DNA of 64,000 bases from Mogibacterium sp. (GTDB taxonomy: Bacteria; Bacillota; Clostridia; Peptostreptococcales; Anaerovoracaceae): positions 1-64,000 of the forward strand of contig JAFRCS010000015.1 of the NCBI GenBank assembly GCA_017404265.1, read 5' to 3'. Both the position numbers and the translations under genes were made by a program. Positions within the stretch are counted from its first letter, which is position 1. Each line of letters begins with the position of its first letter. Of the stretch, positions 40,753-50,376 are shown piece by piece. A model generated the notes under the pieces. It did not search any database. It saw only the letters and a list, made by a program, of their open reading frames with translations, and was not told where the DNA came from.

Positions 40753-42269
40753 TCTATATCCCAGCCTTTTTTGTCGAACTTCTTGATCGCGTCTTCCGAG
40801 ATCATTGTCTCAAGATCCGCGTAAATGACATCCTTAAGGATGTCGAGCTTCACAGGATCGGCAAGGTCATCATACAGACCGCCGGCGAACGCGAAGAGTA
40901 TGCGCGCCAGATGCTCTTTCTTGCGTGTCTTGCTGCCAAGACCCTTCTTTGTGATAAATGAGGAAAGCCTGCTGAACAGATCGTATGGTTTGATGCCAGT
41001 GTCATTCAGCACTCTTGGGATGGACTTCTTGAATCCGCCGTCGCCTACGTAGCTTTCGACGGTGCGGGCAATGCCTCTGATCCTCAGCATCTCTTCCGCG
41101 GTCATATGGCTCGTCGCGATGACTTCATAAGGCGAATCATACGCGAATACATAGCCGTACGCGTTTGAGTCCGCTCTGAGGTCGGTGCCCTTGCTTATAT
41201 AAAGCCCATCGATGTGGACCGGCATTCCCTCTGCCATTCCGAAGGCCTTGTTGAAGGATCTCGCGAACATCGCCTCTGTTTCAAGAGGAAGTCCGGCCTT
41301 CACGTGTATCTCCGTCACGATATTTCCTGCCTGCAGAAGCTTTGTAGTGTTGTACATGAGGCGGTAGATGTTTTCTCCCCTGCCAATGGCTGCCAGAACT
41401 TCCGCGTTGGTACTCGCAATGTCGATGTTGAATATTATCTGCCCGCTCCTGGCTTCAGAAAGCAGTCTTATTGTTTCTTCGTCAAGTTCATCACCGTTCA
41501 CGTTGAATTCGAACGATGTGACGCCGTTGTCGTTGTTGATGATGTACTCGAATATCCTGTACGCTCTCTCACTGTTGAAGTTGAAAAACCTGTCGAGGAA
41601 CACCACGCGACTCACTTCCTTGGCAAGGAAGTATCTGAGCTCTGTGCAGACTCTGCCGAGGCTGAGAGCCCTTACTCTTGCATCCGGAAGATGCTGAGAA
41701 TAGACGGTCCTGTCCGAAGTGCCCCTTATCGTCTCGTAATAGACAGTGCCCTTGCCCGCTTCAAACCTCTCGTAAGGGAAAGGCAATGACTCTACATCTA
41801 CAGGGGCGTCGTACGGATTGACGACGATCTGGTCGTTCTCCCTGTAAGCAAGACCGGCTATGTTCTCGAAGTCAAATTCATAATCGAGAAGCGACTTGAG
41901 GAAGTTGAACAGCACGCTCTCTCCCTCGCCTCTGATCACATAGTCTACAAAAGGACATTCCTTCATGAACCTGCGTGTCTCGAATGACACCTGCATGCCT
42001 CCGAAAAGCACCGCGATGCTCGGAACAGCCTTCTTGACCATTTCAGCCACGTGCCTGAGCTTTGCTTCGTTTTCATCATTGGCATGGAAATAGACCATGT
42101 TGTACTGGCCTGTAGCGATATCTTCAAAGATGTCCGCGTAGAGGTCAGTGCGTTCATAAGACTTGAGCTGTACGTCCACCGGTGAATCGGTGACCACGCT
42201 GAACAGATACTTGAGTTCAAGGTCGGTTCTTTTGTTGTCCGATTTGATCGTTGTCAGCAGGAGTTTCAT
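40749..42269 (-). CDS. B12-binding/radical-SAM (DUF4080-type) homologue lacking all Fe-S cysteines
   Basis: 506 residues. The N-terminal cobalamin-binding-like domain is recognisable (L-F-G-G-M-Q-V near 88, V-D-Y-V-I-R-G-E-G-E near 108). The following domain aligns with the radical-SAM enzymes of the DUF4080 group: Y-Y-E-x-x-R-G, then R-V-C-T-E-L-R-Y-F, V-V-F-L-D-R-F-F-N-F-N, I-I-N-N-D-N-G-V-T-S-F. Where those proteins have C-x3-C-x2-C, this one has T184, T188 and S191 (R-G-T-S-D-R-T-V-Y-S), so no 4Fe-4S cluster can be held there. The frame is intact over 506 codons and is translationally coupled to a TPR gene. It is probably a pseudoenzyme with a binding role. Confidence 0.85.
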   Translation of the reverse strand: MKLLLTTIKSDNKRTDLELKYLFSVVTDSPVDVQLKSYERTDLYADIFEDIATGQYNMVYFHANDENEAKLRHVAEMVKKAVPSIAVLFGGMQVSFETRRFMKECPFVDYVIRGEGESVLFNFLKSLLDYEFDFENIAGLAYRENDQIVVNPYDAPVDVESLPFPYERFEAGKGTVYYETIRGTSDRTVYSQHLPDARVRALSLGRVCTELRYFLAKEVSRVVFLDRFFNFNSERAYRIFEYIINNDNGVTSFEFNVNGDELDEETIRLLSEARSGQIIFNIDIASTNAEVLAAIGRGENIYRLMYNTTKLLQAGNIVTEIHVKAGLPLETEAMFARSFNKAFGMAEGMPVHIDGLYISKGTDLRADSNAYGYVFAYDSPYEVIATSHMTAEEMLRIRGIARTVESYVGDGGFKKSIPRVLNDTGIKPYDLFSRLSSFITKKGLGSKTRKKEHLARILFAFAGGLYDDLADPVKLDILKDVIYADLETMISEDAIKKFDKKGWDID

Positions 42270-42313
42270 TTGTTCTTCCTTTCGTATCCGGTCGTCCGGG
42301 TTCGATTATATCG

Positions 42314-44041
42314 TTACATGCGTTCAGGAGCAGCTATGCCAAGCAGCCCCAGACAATTTGCGATCACAGTCTTTGAAGCCTTTACGAGAGACAGTTTTGC
42401 CGCCCTTTCCTTCTCATCATCAACAAGGATGTGCTCATCATGATAGAACTTGTTGAACGACTGCGCGATGTCTACCAGGTGGCGTGTGACTATTGAAGGC
42501 TCATACTTCTCTGCCGCTTCGATGACCACCTCAGGCACTCTGTAAAGGAGTTTCGCGAGCGCATAAGCGCTGTCGCTTCCGAGGTATGAAGCATCGATGC
42601 TTCCGAGTGAATCTACATCGACTCCGGCAGCCGCTGCTTTTCTGAGTACGCTTGACGCTCTTGCGTGTGTGTACTGTACATACGGGCCGGTCTCGCCGTC
42701 AAAGTTGAGGACCTTGTCCCATGAGAATACATAGTCCTTGATCTTATTGTTGGAGAGTTCCTGGAAAATGACAGCTCCGATGCCGACTTCCCTGGATACC
42801 TCGTCGATGTCCACTCCCTGAACTTCCTTCTCGCGCATTATATCAGCCGTCTTGGCAACTGCTGTATTGAGAACGTCTTCAAGGAACACGACTCTGCCCT
42901 CGCGTGTCGACATCATCTTGATGTCATCGCCGTCGGACAGGCTCACCAGGCCGAACGGTACATGGACACAGTCCTTCTCCCACTCATAGCCCATGAGCTG
43001 GAGGACCTTCTTCCATTGCTTGAAGTGCAGGTTCTGCTGCGATGCCACGACATAAATGCATTTATAAAAGTCATAATGCTCTTTGCGGTATACCGCAGCT
43101 GCAATATCTCTTGTGACATAAAGGCTGGATCCGTCAGATTTGGTGATCATAGCGGCTCCGAGGCCGTAAGGCTCAAGATCCACGATCTGAGCGCCCTGTG
43201 ATTCCACCAGAAGGCCCTTGTCCTTGAGTTCCTGTATGAATCTCGGCATCTTGTCGGAATAGAAGCTTTCTCCAGCGTACGAATCGAAAGTTATGCCCAG
43301 CATATCATAGACACGATTGAATTCTTCAAGGCTCAGTTTCCTGAACTTCTCCCATAGTTCCAGCTCTTCAGGTTCGCCGGCTTCGAGTCTTACGAAGGTC
43401 TCCCTGGCCTCGTCTTCAAGCTCAGGATGCTCTTTGGCTTCCTCGTGGAACCTTGTGTAGTAGCCGAGAAGCGCTTTGATAGGCTCTTTGGCGAGTTCTT
43501 CTTCACTTCCCCACTTGCGGTAAGCAACTATCATCTTGCCGAACTGTGTGCCGTAGTCTCCAAGGTGGTTGATCCTTGTGACATCATAGCCTACAGCATC
43601 ATAGAGCTTGTAAAGAGCATTTCCGATCACCGTACTCCTTATATGGCCTATATGAAACGGCTTAGCGATGTTAGGCGATGAGTATTCGACGATTACCTTG
43701 CGTCCCTGACCGTAGTCAGATCTGCCGTATTCAGGGCCCAGCTTGTTTACTTCTTCTACGACTTCACCTGCAAAATAGGCTCTGTCGATAAAGAAGTTGA
43801 CATAGGCATTGACATTCTCTACCTTTGCAAAGGCTTCAGAACCGCCGGCCTTGGCGGCAATATCCGCAGCTATGAGCTGCGGAGCCTTGCGAAGAGCCTT
43901 CGCAAGCCTGAAGCACGGAAAAGCGTAATCGCCCATTTTTTCGTCTGCCGGTATCTCTATCATGCTCTTTATGTCCTGAGGCGACAATCCGAGCGACTCA
44001 TCATATATTTTCTCAGCAATTATGTCCTTGAAATCTGTCAT
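42314..44041 (-). CDS. argS: Arginyl-tRNA synthetase
   Basis: 575 residues. It charges tRNA-Arg. The Arg-specific N-terminal domain (about 1-85), the class I HIGH motif at 130-133 in S-S-P-N-I-A-K-P-F-H-I-G-H, and the DALR anticodon-binding domain from about 455 (ending L-G-L-L-G-I-A-A-P-E-R-M) are all visible. The KMSKS-like site is replaced by a diverged loop, as is common for ArgRS. It is between mutS2 (91 bases upstream) and the cysteine-less radical-SAM gene. Confidence 0.97.
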   Translation of the reverse strand: MTDFKDIIAEKIYDESLGLSPQDIKSMIEIPADEKMGDYAFPCFRLAKALRKAPQLIAADIAAKAGGSEAFAKVENVNAYVNFFIDRAYFAGEVVEEVNKLGPEYGRSDYGQGRKVIVEYSSPNIAKPFHIGHIRSTVIGNALYKLYDAVGYDVTRINHLGDYGTQFGKMIVAYRKWGSEEELAKEPIKALLGYYTRFHEEAKEHPELEDEARETFVRLEAGEPEELELWEKFRKLSLEEFNRVYDMLGITFDSYAGESFYSDKMPRFIQELKDKGLLVESQGAQIVDLEPYGLGAAMITKSDGSSLYVTRDIAAAVYRKEHYDFYKCIYVVASQQNLHFKQWKKVLQLMGYEWEKDCVHVPFGLVSLSDGDDIKMMSTREGRVVFLEDVLNTAVAKTADIMREKEVQGVDIDEVSREVGIGAVIFQELSNNKIKDYVFSWDKVLNFDGETGPYVQYTHARASSVLRKAAAAGVDVDSLGSIDASYLGSDSAYALAKLLYRVPEVVIEAAEKYEPSIVTRHLVDIAQSFNKFYHDEHILVDDEKERAAKLSLVKASKTVIANCLGLLGIAAPERM

Positions 44042-44132
44042 TTTTAGTCCTTTACTGTAATGTTTTATCTGCCACTTTACTATTCAGGCAGGTTATTATA
44101 TCAAATCGGGCCGTTTATTACTATATTTCAGT

Positions 44133-46544
44133 TCATTTACGGTCTTTAAGTTCCACTATCGTGCATCCGTCGCCGCCTTCATTGTACGGAGCGGACTTGA
44201 ATGACTTCACATGCTTGTTGTGTGACAGTTCCTGTCTTACTCCGCTTCTGAGTATTCCCTCGCCGCGACCATGTATCACGTGGACGGTCTTGAGTCCTGC
44301 GAGGAATGCGTCGTCGATGTACTTGCTGACCAGATCACACGCTTCTTCAAGGTTCTTTCCTATAACATTGATCTCGGTCTTTATGGTCTTGGATTTGCCG
44401 AACGACAGATCGCCGTATCTTGCTCTGTTTTTCTCCTTATGGCCCTGAGGCTCCGACTCGGCTATTACCAGATCCTTGACGTTGACATCCATTCTGATGG
44501 ATCCGAGTCTCAGCTTCACATTGCCTCTTGAATCAGGCAGGCTCTCCACGTCTCCGGTCTGGCCCAGCTTCATATACTTGACTCTCATGCCTACCTTTAT
44601 ATCTTCAGGCTCAGGCGTCTTGCCGGTCTGTATGGTCTGTACCTCCGGTGCTTTTTCAGGCTTGAGCGCGGACTCAGCCTGTCTTAGTTTTCTGCGTCCG
44701 TCTGCAGCTCCGCCCGCTATGTGGCCCTCGTTGAACCCGGCATCTTTCTTCTTATGCTGGATATCCCTGAGTTCTGCGGTTATCTCATCGATGGTTCCCT
44801 GAGCGTCTCTCAACATGCCGCCGGCCTTTTTGCGGGCCTCTTCCACGATTTTAGCGGCCTCTGCCCTGGCCTTTGCAAGTTCTTTCTCCGCCTCTGTCTT
44901 GACTTCATGAGCGGCTTCTATCTCTCTGCCCGCTTCCGCGAGTCTTTCTTCCGCCCTTGCCTGGTCGGCTTCGACTCTGCTGACGGCTTCTTCGAATTCG
45001 AGCTGCTCTTCACCAAGCAGTTCAGTCGCCCTGTCGATTATGGTCTTGTCCAGGCCCAGCTTCTCGGATATCTCAAAGGCATTCGATTTGCCCGGAAGAC
45101 CAACTCTCAGCCTGTATGTAGGCGAGAGCGTCTCAACGTCGAATTCCATTGATGCGTTCTCCACTCCGGGCGTCGAAAGAGCGTATTTCTTCAGTTCGGT
45201 ATAGTGAGTGGTAGCCGCAACCAGAGCGCCGGCTTCCTTGAGCCTTTCAAGCTCCGCTATGCCAAGCGCCGCTCCTTCAAGAGGGTCCGTGCCTGCTCCC
45301 AGCTCGTCCAGGAGCACCAGGCTGCCCTCTCCCGCGCTCTCAAAAATCTCGATTATGTTCTTCATGTGCGATGAGAAGGTACTGAGGCTCTGCTCTATGC
45401 TCTGCTCATCACCGATGTCGGCGAATACTTCCTTGAGAACAGGCAAGCTGCTTCTCTCATCTGCCGGTATGTGAAGTCCGCTCTGCGCCATAAGGCACAG
45501 AAGACCTATCGTCTTAAGAGTGACCGTCTTGCCGCCTGTGTTAGGGCCGGTTATGAGGAGCGTCGTCCAGTCGTGCCCAAGCTCAACATTGATCGGAACC
45601 ACCCTGTCCGCAGGTATCAGCGGATGGCGTCCGGTCCTTATATCTATGTAGTTCTCTTCGTTCAGGAGCGGTTCCGCGCCGTCCATAAGGCATGACAGCT
45701 TGCCCTTCGCGTTTATGAAATCCAGTTCGGCCATCAGCCTCTGGTCATTCAGCAGGCTCTGGTGATGCTCGCCGACCCTGCTGCTGAAGAGTTCAAGTAT
45801 CCTTACGATCTCCGCCTGCTCATCCAGCTCAAGCTGCCTCAGCTCGTTGTTCAGATTGACAACTGACTGAGGTTCCACAAAGAGAGTGGCGCCCGTCGAT
45901 GACTGGTCGTGCACCATTCCCGGAAAGAGGCTTATGTATTCTCTCTTGACGGGGATTACATACCTGCCGTTACGCATGGTGACTATCGCGTCCTGAAGGT
46001 GCGTTTTAGCGGATCCCGAGCTTATCATCTTCTGCAGGCGGGATTTTATGAGATCGTTCTTGTTGCGGATGTCGCGTCTTATGGCTCTAAGCGCCGGAGA
46101 AGCGTTGTCAGACATCTCGTCCTCGCTGATTATCGCATTGGAAATATCCTGCTCGAGCTTCGTTACAGGATCGAGCAGTCCCGCGATCTCAGGGATCACC
46201 TTGAGTCCTTCTGGCATGTCACTGTTAAGGAATGTCTTCACCTGGCGGGCCGAAGCTATGCTGACCCTTATCTGAAGGAGCTCCCTCATGCTGAGGCATC
46301 TGCCCCTCCTTGCCATTGACACTATGCCGCTTATGTCTCCGATTTCTCCGACCGGAATGCTTCCCTTATAGGAAATAACGGAAACCGCTTCCGTAGTTTC
46401 CGTTAGTGCATCCTTTGCCATGCGCGTATTGGTCATCGGCTCAAGGCTGTCTATTCTCTCTTTAGCCAGACCCGAGCCCGCCTGATCGCGCAGAAGGCCA
46501 AGTATTTTATTGAATTCGAGGAGTGTGAGTATCTTAGAATTCAT
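44133..46544 (-). CDS. mutS2: MutS2 / RqcU ATPase with Smr domain
   Basis: 803 residues. Order: MutS core and clamp helices (1-320), ATPase with Walker A G-P-N-T-G-G-K-T near 333-341 and the L-L-D-E-L-G-A-G-T-D Walker B, a coiled coil (about 510-610), and the C-terminal Smr endonuclease domain (H-V-I-H-G-R-G-E-G near 760). MutS2 suppresses recombination in some species and, in Bacillus, splits collided ribosomes for rescue. It overlaps the end of zapA by 11 bases, a common Clostridia arrangement. RqcP, another ribosome-rescue factor, is at 2998. Confidence 0.95.
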   Translation of the reverse strand: MNSKILTLLEFNKILGLLRDQAGSGLAKERIDSLEPMTNTRMAKDALTETTEAVSVISYKGSIPVGEIGDISGIVSMARRGRCLSMRELLQIRVSIASARQVKTFLNSDMPEGLKVIPEIAGLLDPVTKLEQDISNAIISEDEMSDNASPALRAIRRDIRNKNDLIKSRLQKMISSGSAKTHLQDAIVTMRNGRYVIPVKREYISLFPGMVHDQSSTGATLFVEPQSVVNLNNELRQLELDEQAEIVRILELFSSRVGEHHQSLLNDQRLMAELDFINAKGKLSCLMDGAEPLLNEENYIDIRTGRHPLIPADRVVPINVELGHDWTTLLITGPNTGGKTVTLKTIGLLCLMAQSGLHIPADERSSLPVLKEVFADIGDEQSIEQSLSTFSSHMKNIIEIFESAGEGSLVLLDELGAGTDPLEGAALGIAELERLKEAGALVAATTHYTELKKYALSTPGVENASMEFDVETLSPTYRLRVGLPGKSNAFEISEKLGLDKTIIDRATELLGEEQLEFEEAVSRVEADQARAEERLAEAGREIEAAHEVKTEAEKELAKARAEAAKIVEEARKKAGGMLRDAQGTIDEITAELRDIQHKKKDAGFNEGHIAGGAADGRRKLRQAESALKPEKAPEVQTIQTGKTPEPEDIKVGMRVKYMKLGQTGDVESLPDSRGNVKLRLGSIRMDVNVKDLVIAESEPQGHKEKNRARYGDLSFGKSKTIKTEINVIGKNLEEACDLVSKYIDDAFLAGLKTVHVIHGRGEGILRSGVRQELSHNKHVKSFKSAPYNEGGDGCTIVELKDRK

Positions 46545-47019
46545 CTTCGCTGCTGTTCAGTCTCTTTATAGACTTCAGCTCGTTCTTGAGATTGACGTTC
46601 TCCATCTGCAGGTCGAAATATGCGTTTTCCATCTCGACAAGTTTCTCCTGAAGTTTTTTCTGATCTTCAGAATTCTGAGTCTGCCTGTCGACCTCTGAAG
46701 ACATCTTATCCTTAAGGTCCGTTACCTGCTTCTTGGACTGCTCCCATAACTGGATGTAGTGCTTGACGTCGTTGTCAAGCTGGTAGTTTTCGGTCTGGAG
46801 CTTGAGCGTCATGTCTGTATTGTCCATGAGTTTCTCCGCGATATTGAGTGCTGTCAGTACCGCAGCTTTGTAATTCGGATTGACATTGAGCGCCTTGCTT
46901 GTAGCTCTGAGCTCTTCATCGACCATCTTTGCGATATCCTTTATGCGCTCCTCGCTCTTTTCGCTGGAAAGCACATAATTGGCTCCGCATATAACTACGT
47001 CGGCTCTGTTCTTTTCCAT
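46534..47019 (-). CDS. zapA: Cell division protein ZapA
   Basis: 161 residues. The N-terminal 85 residues match ZapA (A-D-V-V-I-C-G-A-N-Y-V-L-S-S-E-K-S-E-E-R-I, then A-A-V-L-T-A-L-N-I-A-E-K-L). The remaining 75 residues are a long coiled coil. ZapA tetramers bundle FtsZ filaments. Being next to ftsZ (two genes away) and mutS2 fits the family context. Confidence 0.92.
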   Translation of the reverse strand: MEKNRADVVICGANYVLSSEKSEERIKDIAKMVDEELRATSKALNVNPNYKAAVLTALNIAEKLMDNTDMTLKLQTENYQLDNDVKHYIQLWEQSKKQVTDLKDKMSSEVDRQTQNSEDQKKLQEKLVEMENAYFDLQMENVNLKNELKSIKRLNSSEDEF

Positions 47020-47045
47020 TTCTTACCTCGTGTTGTTCTTTCTCA

Positions 47046-47843
47046 TTATCTGCCGCGTACAGCCTCATACATCAGGATGGCTGCAGCGACTGCCGCGTTG
47101 AGCGATTCGATCCTTCCTTTCATTGGAAGCGTCACCCTTACATCTGCCGTCTCCATAAGGGTGTCAGATACGCCGCTTCCCTCGTTGCCTATAATAAGGG
47201 CTATCCCCCTGCTCAGGTCTTCTTCGTAATACGGCACACCGCCGTTCACGTCAGTAACGACTATACGTCTTCCGGATCTTCCGAGCATGCCCATAAGGGC
47301 TTCATTGTCCGGGACATAAATGACCGGTATCTCAAATACCATGCCGGCGGTCGCCCTGAGCACTTTAGGTGAATATATGTCCACTGTACCGCTCATGGCG
47401 ACTATGGCCTTATAGCCCGCGGCAACTGCAGTCCTTATAAGTGTGCCCATATTGCCCGGATCCTGGATGCGGTCAAGTACCAGAACATTATCATCCGGTC
47501 TCAGACCGTCAAGAATATCCGGACCGTATTCACGCAGTCTTACGACTGCCAGCATGCCTATTCCGTTTTCAGCATCCGTGAGTCCGGCGAATTCACGCGC
47601 CGGGACCTCGCAGACCGTTACATCCGGGGAATCTATACATTTCCTGATGAAATCAGGGACATCATCTGCCGCGCCGGCAGGTATCATTATGAAGTCAACG
47701 TCAAGATCCTTCTCAAGGACCTCTGTGACGAGATTCCTGCCTTCTACTGCAAAACGCCCTTCAGCAGCGCGCCCCTTGCGGGTCGCCAGCTTCCTGACGA
47801 GTCTGATCCTGCTGTTGTCTCCAGATGTTATCCTGATCAGCAT
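47046..47843 (-). CDS. TrmH/SpoU family RNA 2'-O-methyltransferase
   Basis: 265 residues. N-terminal RNA-binding substrate domain (1-100), then the SPOUT knot: motif 1 V-L-D-R-I-Q-D-P-G-N-M-G-T-L-I-R-T, motif 2 I-I-G-N-E-G-S-G-V-S and motif 3 L-P-M-K-G-R-I-E-S-L-N-A-A-V-A. The enzyme uses S-adenosylmethionine to methylate ribose in rRNA or tRNA; YsgA/RlmB-type 23S methylation is most likely. It lies between ftsZ and zapA on the same strand. Confidence 0.93.
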   Translation of the reverse strand: MLIRITSGDNSRIRLVRKLATRKGRAAEGRFAVEGRNLVTEVLEKDLDVDFIMIPAGAADDVPDFIRKCIDSPDVTVCEVPAREFAGLTDAENGIGMLAVVRLREYGPDILDGLRPDDNVLVLDRIQDPGNMGTLIRTAVAAGYKAIVAMSGTVDIYSPKVLRATAGMVFEIPVIYVPDNEALMGMLGRSGRRIVVTDVNGGVPYYEEDLSRGIALIIGNEGSGVSDTLMETADVRVTLPMKGRIESLNAAVAAAILMYEAVRGR

Positions 47844-47872
47844 GGCATTACGGCCGGGTCGGATCGTCCGGC

Positions 47873-49012
47873 TTATTTAAGGAATTCCGGAATGTCGAAT
47901 TCGTCAGCTTGCGCAGGAGCCTTGTTGTCGTCATCGAAGAGCTGGTCGAGTTCGACCTCAACAGCATCGAGACCGTCAACAGTTATCCTTCTGACAGCAG
48001 CCATGGTGTCCTTCTCGCCAAGCGGTGTCGCGATCACAGGCTCAACGCCCGTGCCGCCGAAGTCTGTCGCGATAATGGTGACCGATATCTTGTTCTGCAT
48101 GTCTTCGCTGATAGTAGCACCGAAGATGATATTGGCGTCTGCATCTGCCTCGCTCTGTACTCTGTCGGCGATCGTGTTGATATCCAGCATTCCCATGTCA
48201 TATCCGCCCGTAACGTAGAGCAGGATTGACTTTGCGCCGGAGATCGATGTCTCGAGCAGCGGGCTGTGAATAGCATTCTGGATAGCTTCTTCGATCTTGT
48301 CGTCGCCCTCGCCTGTGCCAACACCCATGTGAGCGATGCCGCGGCCTTCCATGACTGTCCTTACGTCAGCGAAGTCAACGTTAACAAGTCCGTACTCGGA
48401 GATCAGATCGGAGATGCCCTGAACGCCCTTTCTCAGAACGTCGTCAGCCATCGCGAACGCCTCGAGCATGGATGTGGTCTTGTCACTTGTGTCGATCAGC
48501 TTGTCATTAGGGATGACTACGAGCGAGTCAACGAAATTGCTGAGATACTGTATGCCCTTTGCGGCGCGGTTCCAGCGCTTTTTGCCCTCGAAAGTGAAAG
48601 GCTTGGTAACTACGGCAACTGTAAGAGCTCCGCAGTCCATCGATGCTTTCGCGATGATAGGTGCTGCGCCTGTGCCTGTACCGCCACCCATGCCGGCTGT
48701 GATGAATACCATGTCGGCATCCTGAATGTTTGCGATAACCTCGTCGATGCTTTCCTCAGCTGCCTTCTGGCCGATCTCAGGATTAGCGCCTGCTCCGCGG
48801 CCTCCGGTGATCTTCTCGCCGAGCTGGATCTTGATCTCTGCCTTGCATCTTGAGAGCGCCTGTCTGTCTGTGTTGACGCCGATGAAGGAGACGCCCTGCA
48901 GTCCGGCATCAACCATGCGGTTTATAGCATTGCATCCGCCGCCGCCGATACCGACGACCTTTATGATCGCGGCATTGTCCGGTTCGGAAACAAAGTCGGA
49001 AACAAATTCCAT
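47873..49012 (-). CDS. ftsZ: Cell division protein FtsZ
   Basis: 379 residues. FtsZ polymerises into the Z-ring with GTP. It shows G-I-G-G-G-G-C-N near 21-27, the tubulin signature [12 protein letters not shown] (107-118), a conserved T7 loop N-V-D-F-A-D, and a short C-terminal conserved peptide D-I-P-E-F-L-K that contacts membrane partners. AAGGAGGA-type ribosome site before the ATG. ftsA, usually directly upstream, is missing here; the 140-base gap before it holds no gene. Confidence 0.97.
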   Translation of the reverse strand: MEFVSDFVSEPDNAAIIKVVGIGGGGCNAINRMVDAGLQGVSFIGVNTDRQALSRCKAEIKIQLGEKITGGRGAGANPEIGQKAAEESIDEVIANIQDADMVFITAGMGGGTGTGAAPIIAKASMDCGALTVAVVTKPFTFEGKKRWNRAAKGIQYLSNFVDSLVVIPNDKLIDTSDKTTSMLEAFAMADDVLRKGVQGISDLISEYGLVNVDFADVRTVMEGRGIAHMGVGTGEGDDKIEEAIQNAIHSPLLETSISGAKSILLYVTGGYDMGMLDINTIADRVQSEADADANIIFGATISEDMQNKISVTIIATDFGGTGVEPVIATPLGEKDTMAAVRRITVDGLDAVEVELDQLFDDDNKAPAQADEFDIPEFLK

Positions 49013-49152
49013 AATGAAGTCCTCCTCAAAATAATATACTTATAAACATATATGGTAATAGTAGCACAATAAAACCCTGAATGCATTAGTTTTCAGCAAA
49101 AAACCACAACATTTGGGGTGTATTTGCTTGACGAGACACAATTACTTGTAAA

Positions 49153-50373
49153 CTAGATAGCCGGCATGAACGAGGCTGAACCGTCTTCCTCGAAGGTTAT
49201 GGTGCCCCTTTCTATGCCTTCAGAGAACAATTTCTCGACCACAAGATGCAGCCTTCCGTTCTCCAGATTGGTTATCAGCGTGTCGTAATCCGTCTTAACG
49301 GCCAGCGTTTCGTATATGTATGCTTTGATTTTGCTCTCTTTTTCCATGTCGATCTTTACAAAGTAAAGGTCTGCGTCTGATGTCGCCTTGATGAGTTCGA
49401 GAGCCTTGTCCAGGCGGTCGCCGTTCTCGGCACCGACCTTTTCACCAAGTTTTATCTTATTGATCACTATGCCTTCTATGAGCGTGGTCTTAGGGACGTT
49501 TCTTGTCTTTTTCAGCAGTATGCCTTCTCCGTCCATGACCAGATAATCATCATCATATCTGAACGCCATCTTCTCTTTTCTCTCAGTGACCTTTATCACC
49601 ATGGTGGACGGAAGCTTTCTTGATACTCTGGCGCTCTTGATATACGGATTCTGTTTCAGATAATCCTCTGTCTCTTTCTTATTGAGCCCATAGAACAGGT
49701 TCCTCCCCGGAACCGCGTGACCCATGTTGATGATCTCCTCTGCCGTGTAGTGCTTGTTTCCCCTTACTTCTATGGAATCCACGGTGAATATGCTCGACAC
49801 TGACAGGACCGCAAAGAATGCTCCCATTATCAGAACGGTAGCAATGATGTAGAATCTCGCCCTGAATCTGCGTTTTTTCCTTTCGTTGTAACGGCGGCGG
49901 GCTGCTATCCTCTTGTTCAGCTCGCCGATCTCAACGTGCCCTTCAGGGAGTCCGTATCCGGTTTCAGTCTTTTCTTCTTCAGAAACTTCCCCTTCTTCAG
50001 CTTCTTCTTCAGCCTCTGCCTCTGTATCAGCCTCTTCAGGAGTTTCATCGTCCTCTTCCGGTCCCACAGCCCTTTCAAGCACGGCTGCTGCAGGCTCAGG
50101 TTTAGGCAGGACAACAGTAAGATCCGGGACTTCATGCACAAGCAAAGTGTACTCGATATCCTCAGGTATCGAGTCTTCCTTGGTTTCTGCTTCAGCTTCG
50201 TCTTCTGTTTCAGCCTCGCCTTCGATTTCCGTTTCGGCTTCGGCTTCTGTTTCAGTTTCGGCTTCAGCTTCAGCCTCTTCCTGCGCTTTTGCCTGAGCTT
50301 CAGCTACCTCAGCTTCAAGAGCTTCGGATTCTTCCTTATTCAAAACTATGGTGTCCTGATAATCTTCCTGCAA
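49153..50373 (-). CDS. ftsQ: FtsQ/DivIB septum protein with long acidic cytoplasmic tail
   Basis: 406 residues. Residues 14-140 are almost entirely Glu and Ala with Thr and Asp (E-A-E-A-E-T-E-T repeats). A basic stretch (155-172) then leads into one transmembrane helix (173-193) and the POTRA domain (195-266) beginning I-F-T-V-D-S-I-E-V-R-G-N. DivIB/FtsQ links FtsL/DivIC with the septal synthase. Ordinary DivIB has a cytoplasmic tail of 20-60 residues, so this one is much extended. It lies 3 bases after murG in the cluster. Confidence 0.88.
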   Translation of the reverse strand: MQEDYQDTIVLNKEESEALEAEVAEAQAKAQEEAEAEAETETEAEAETEIEGEAETEDEAEAETKEDSIPEDIEYTLLVHEVPDLTVVLPKPEPAAAVLERAVGPEEDDETPEEADTEAEAEEEAEEGEVSEEEKTETGYGLPEGHVEIGELNKRIAARRRYNERKKRRFRARFYIIATVLIMGAFFAVLSVSSIFTVDSIEVRGNKHYTAEEIINMGHAVPGRNLFYGLNKKETEDYLKQNPYIKSARVSRKLPSTMVIKVTERKEKMAFRYDDDYLVMDGEGILLKKTRNVPKTTLIEGIVINKIKLGEKVGAENGDRLDKALELIKATSDADLYFVKIDMEKESKIKAYIYETLAVKTDYDTLITNLENGRLHLVVEKLFSEGIERGTITFEEDGSASFMPAI

Positions 50374-50376
50374 ATC

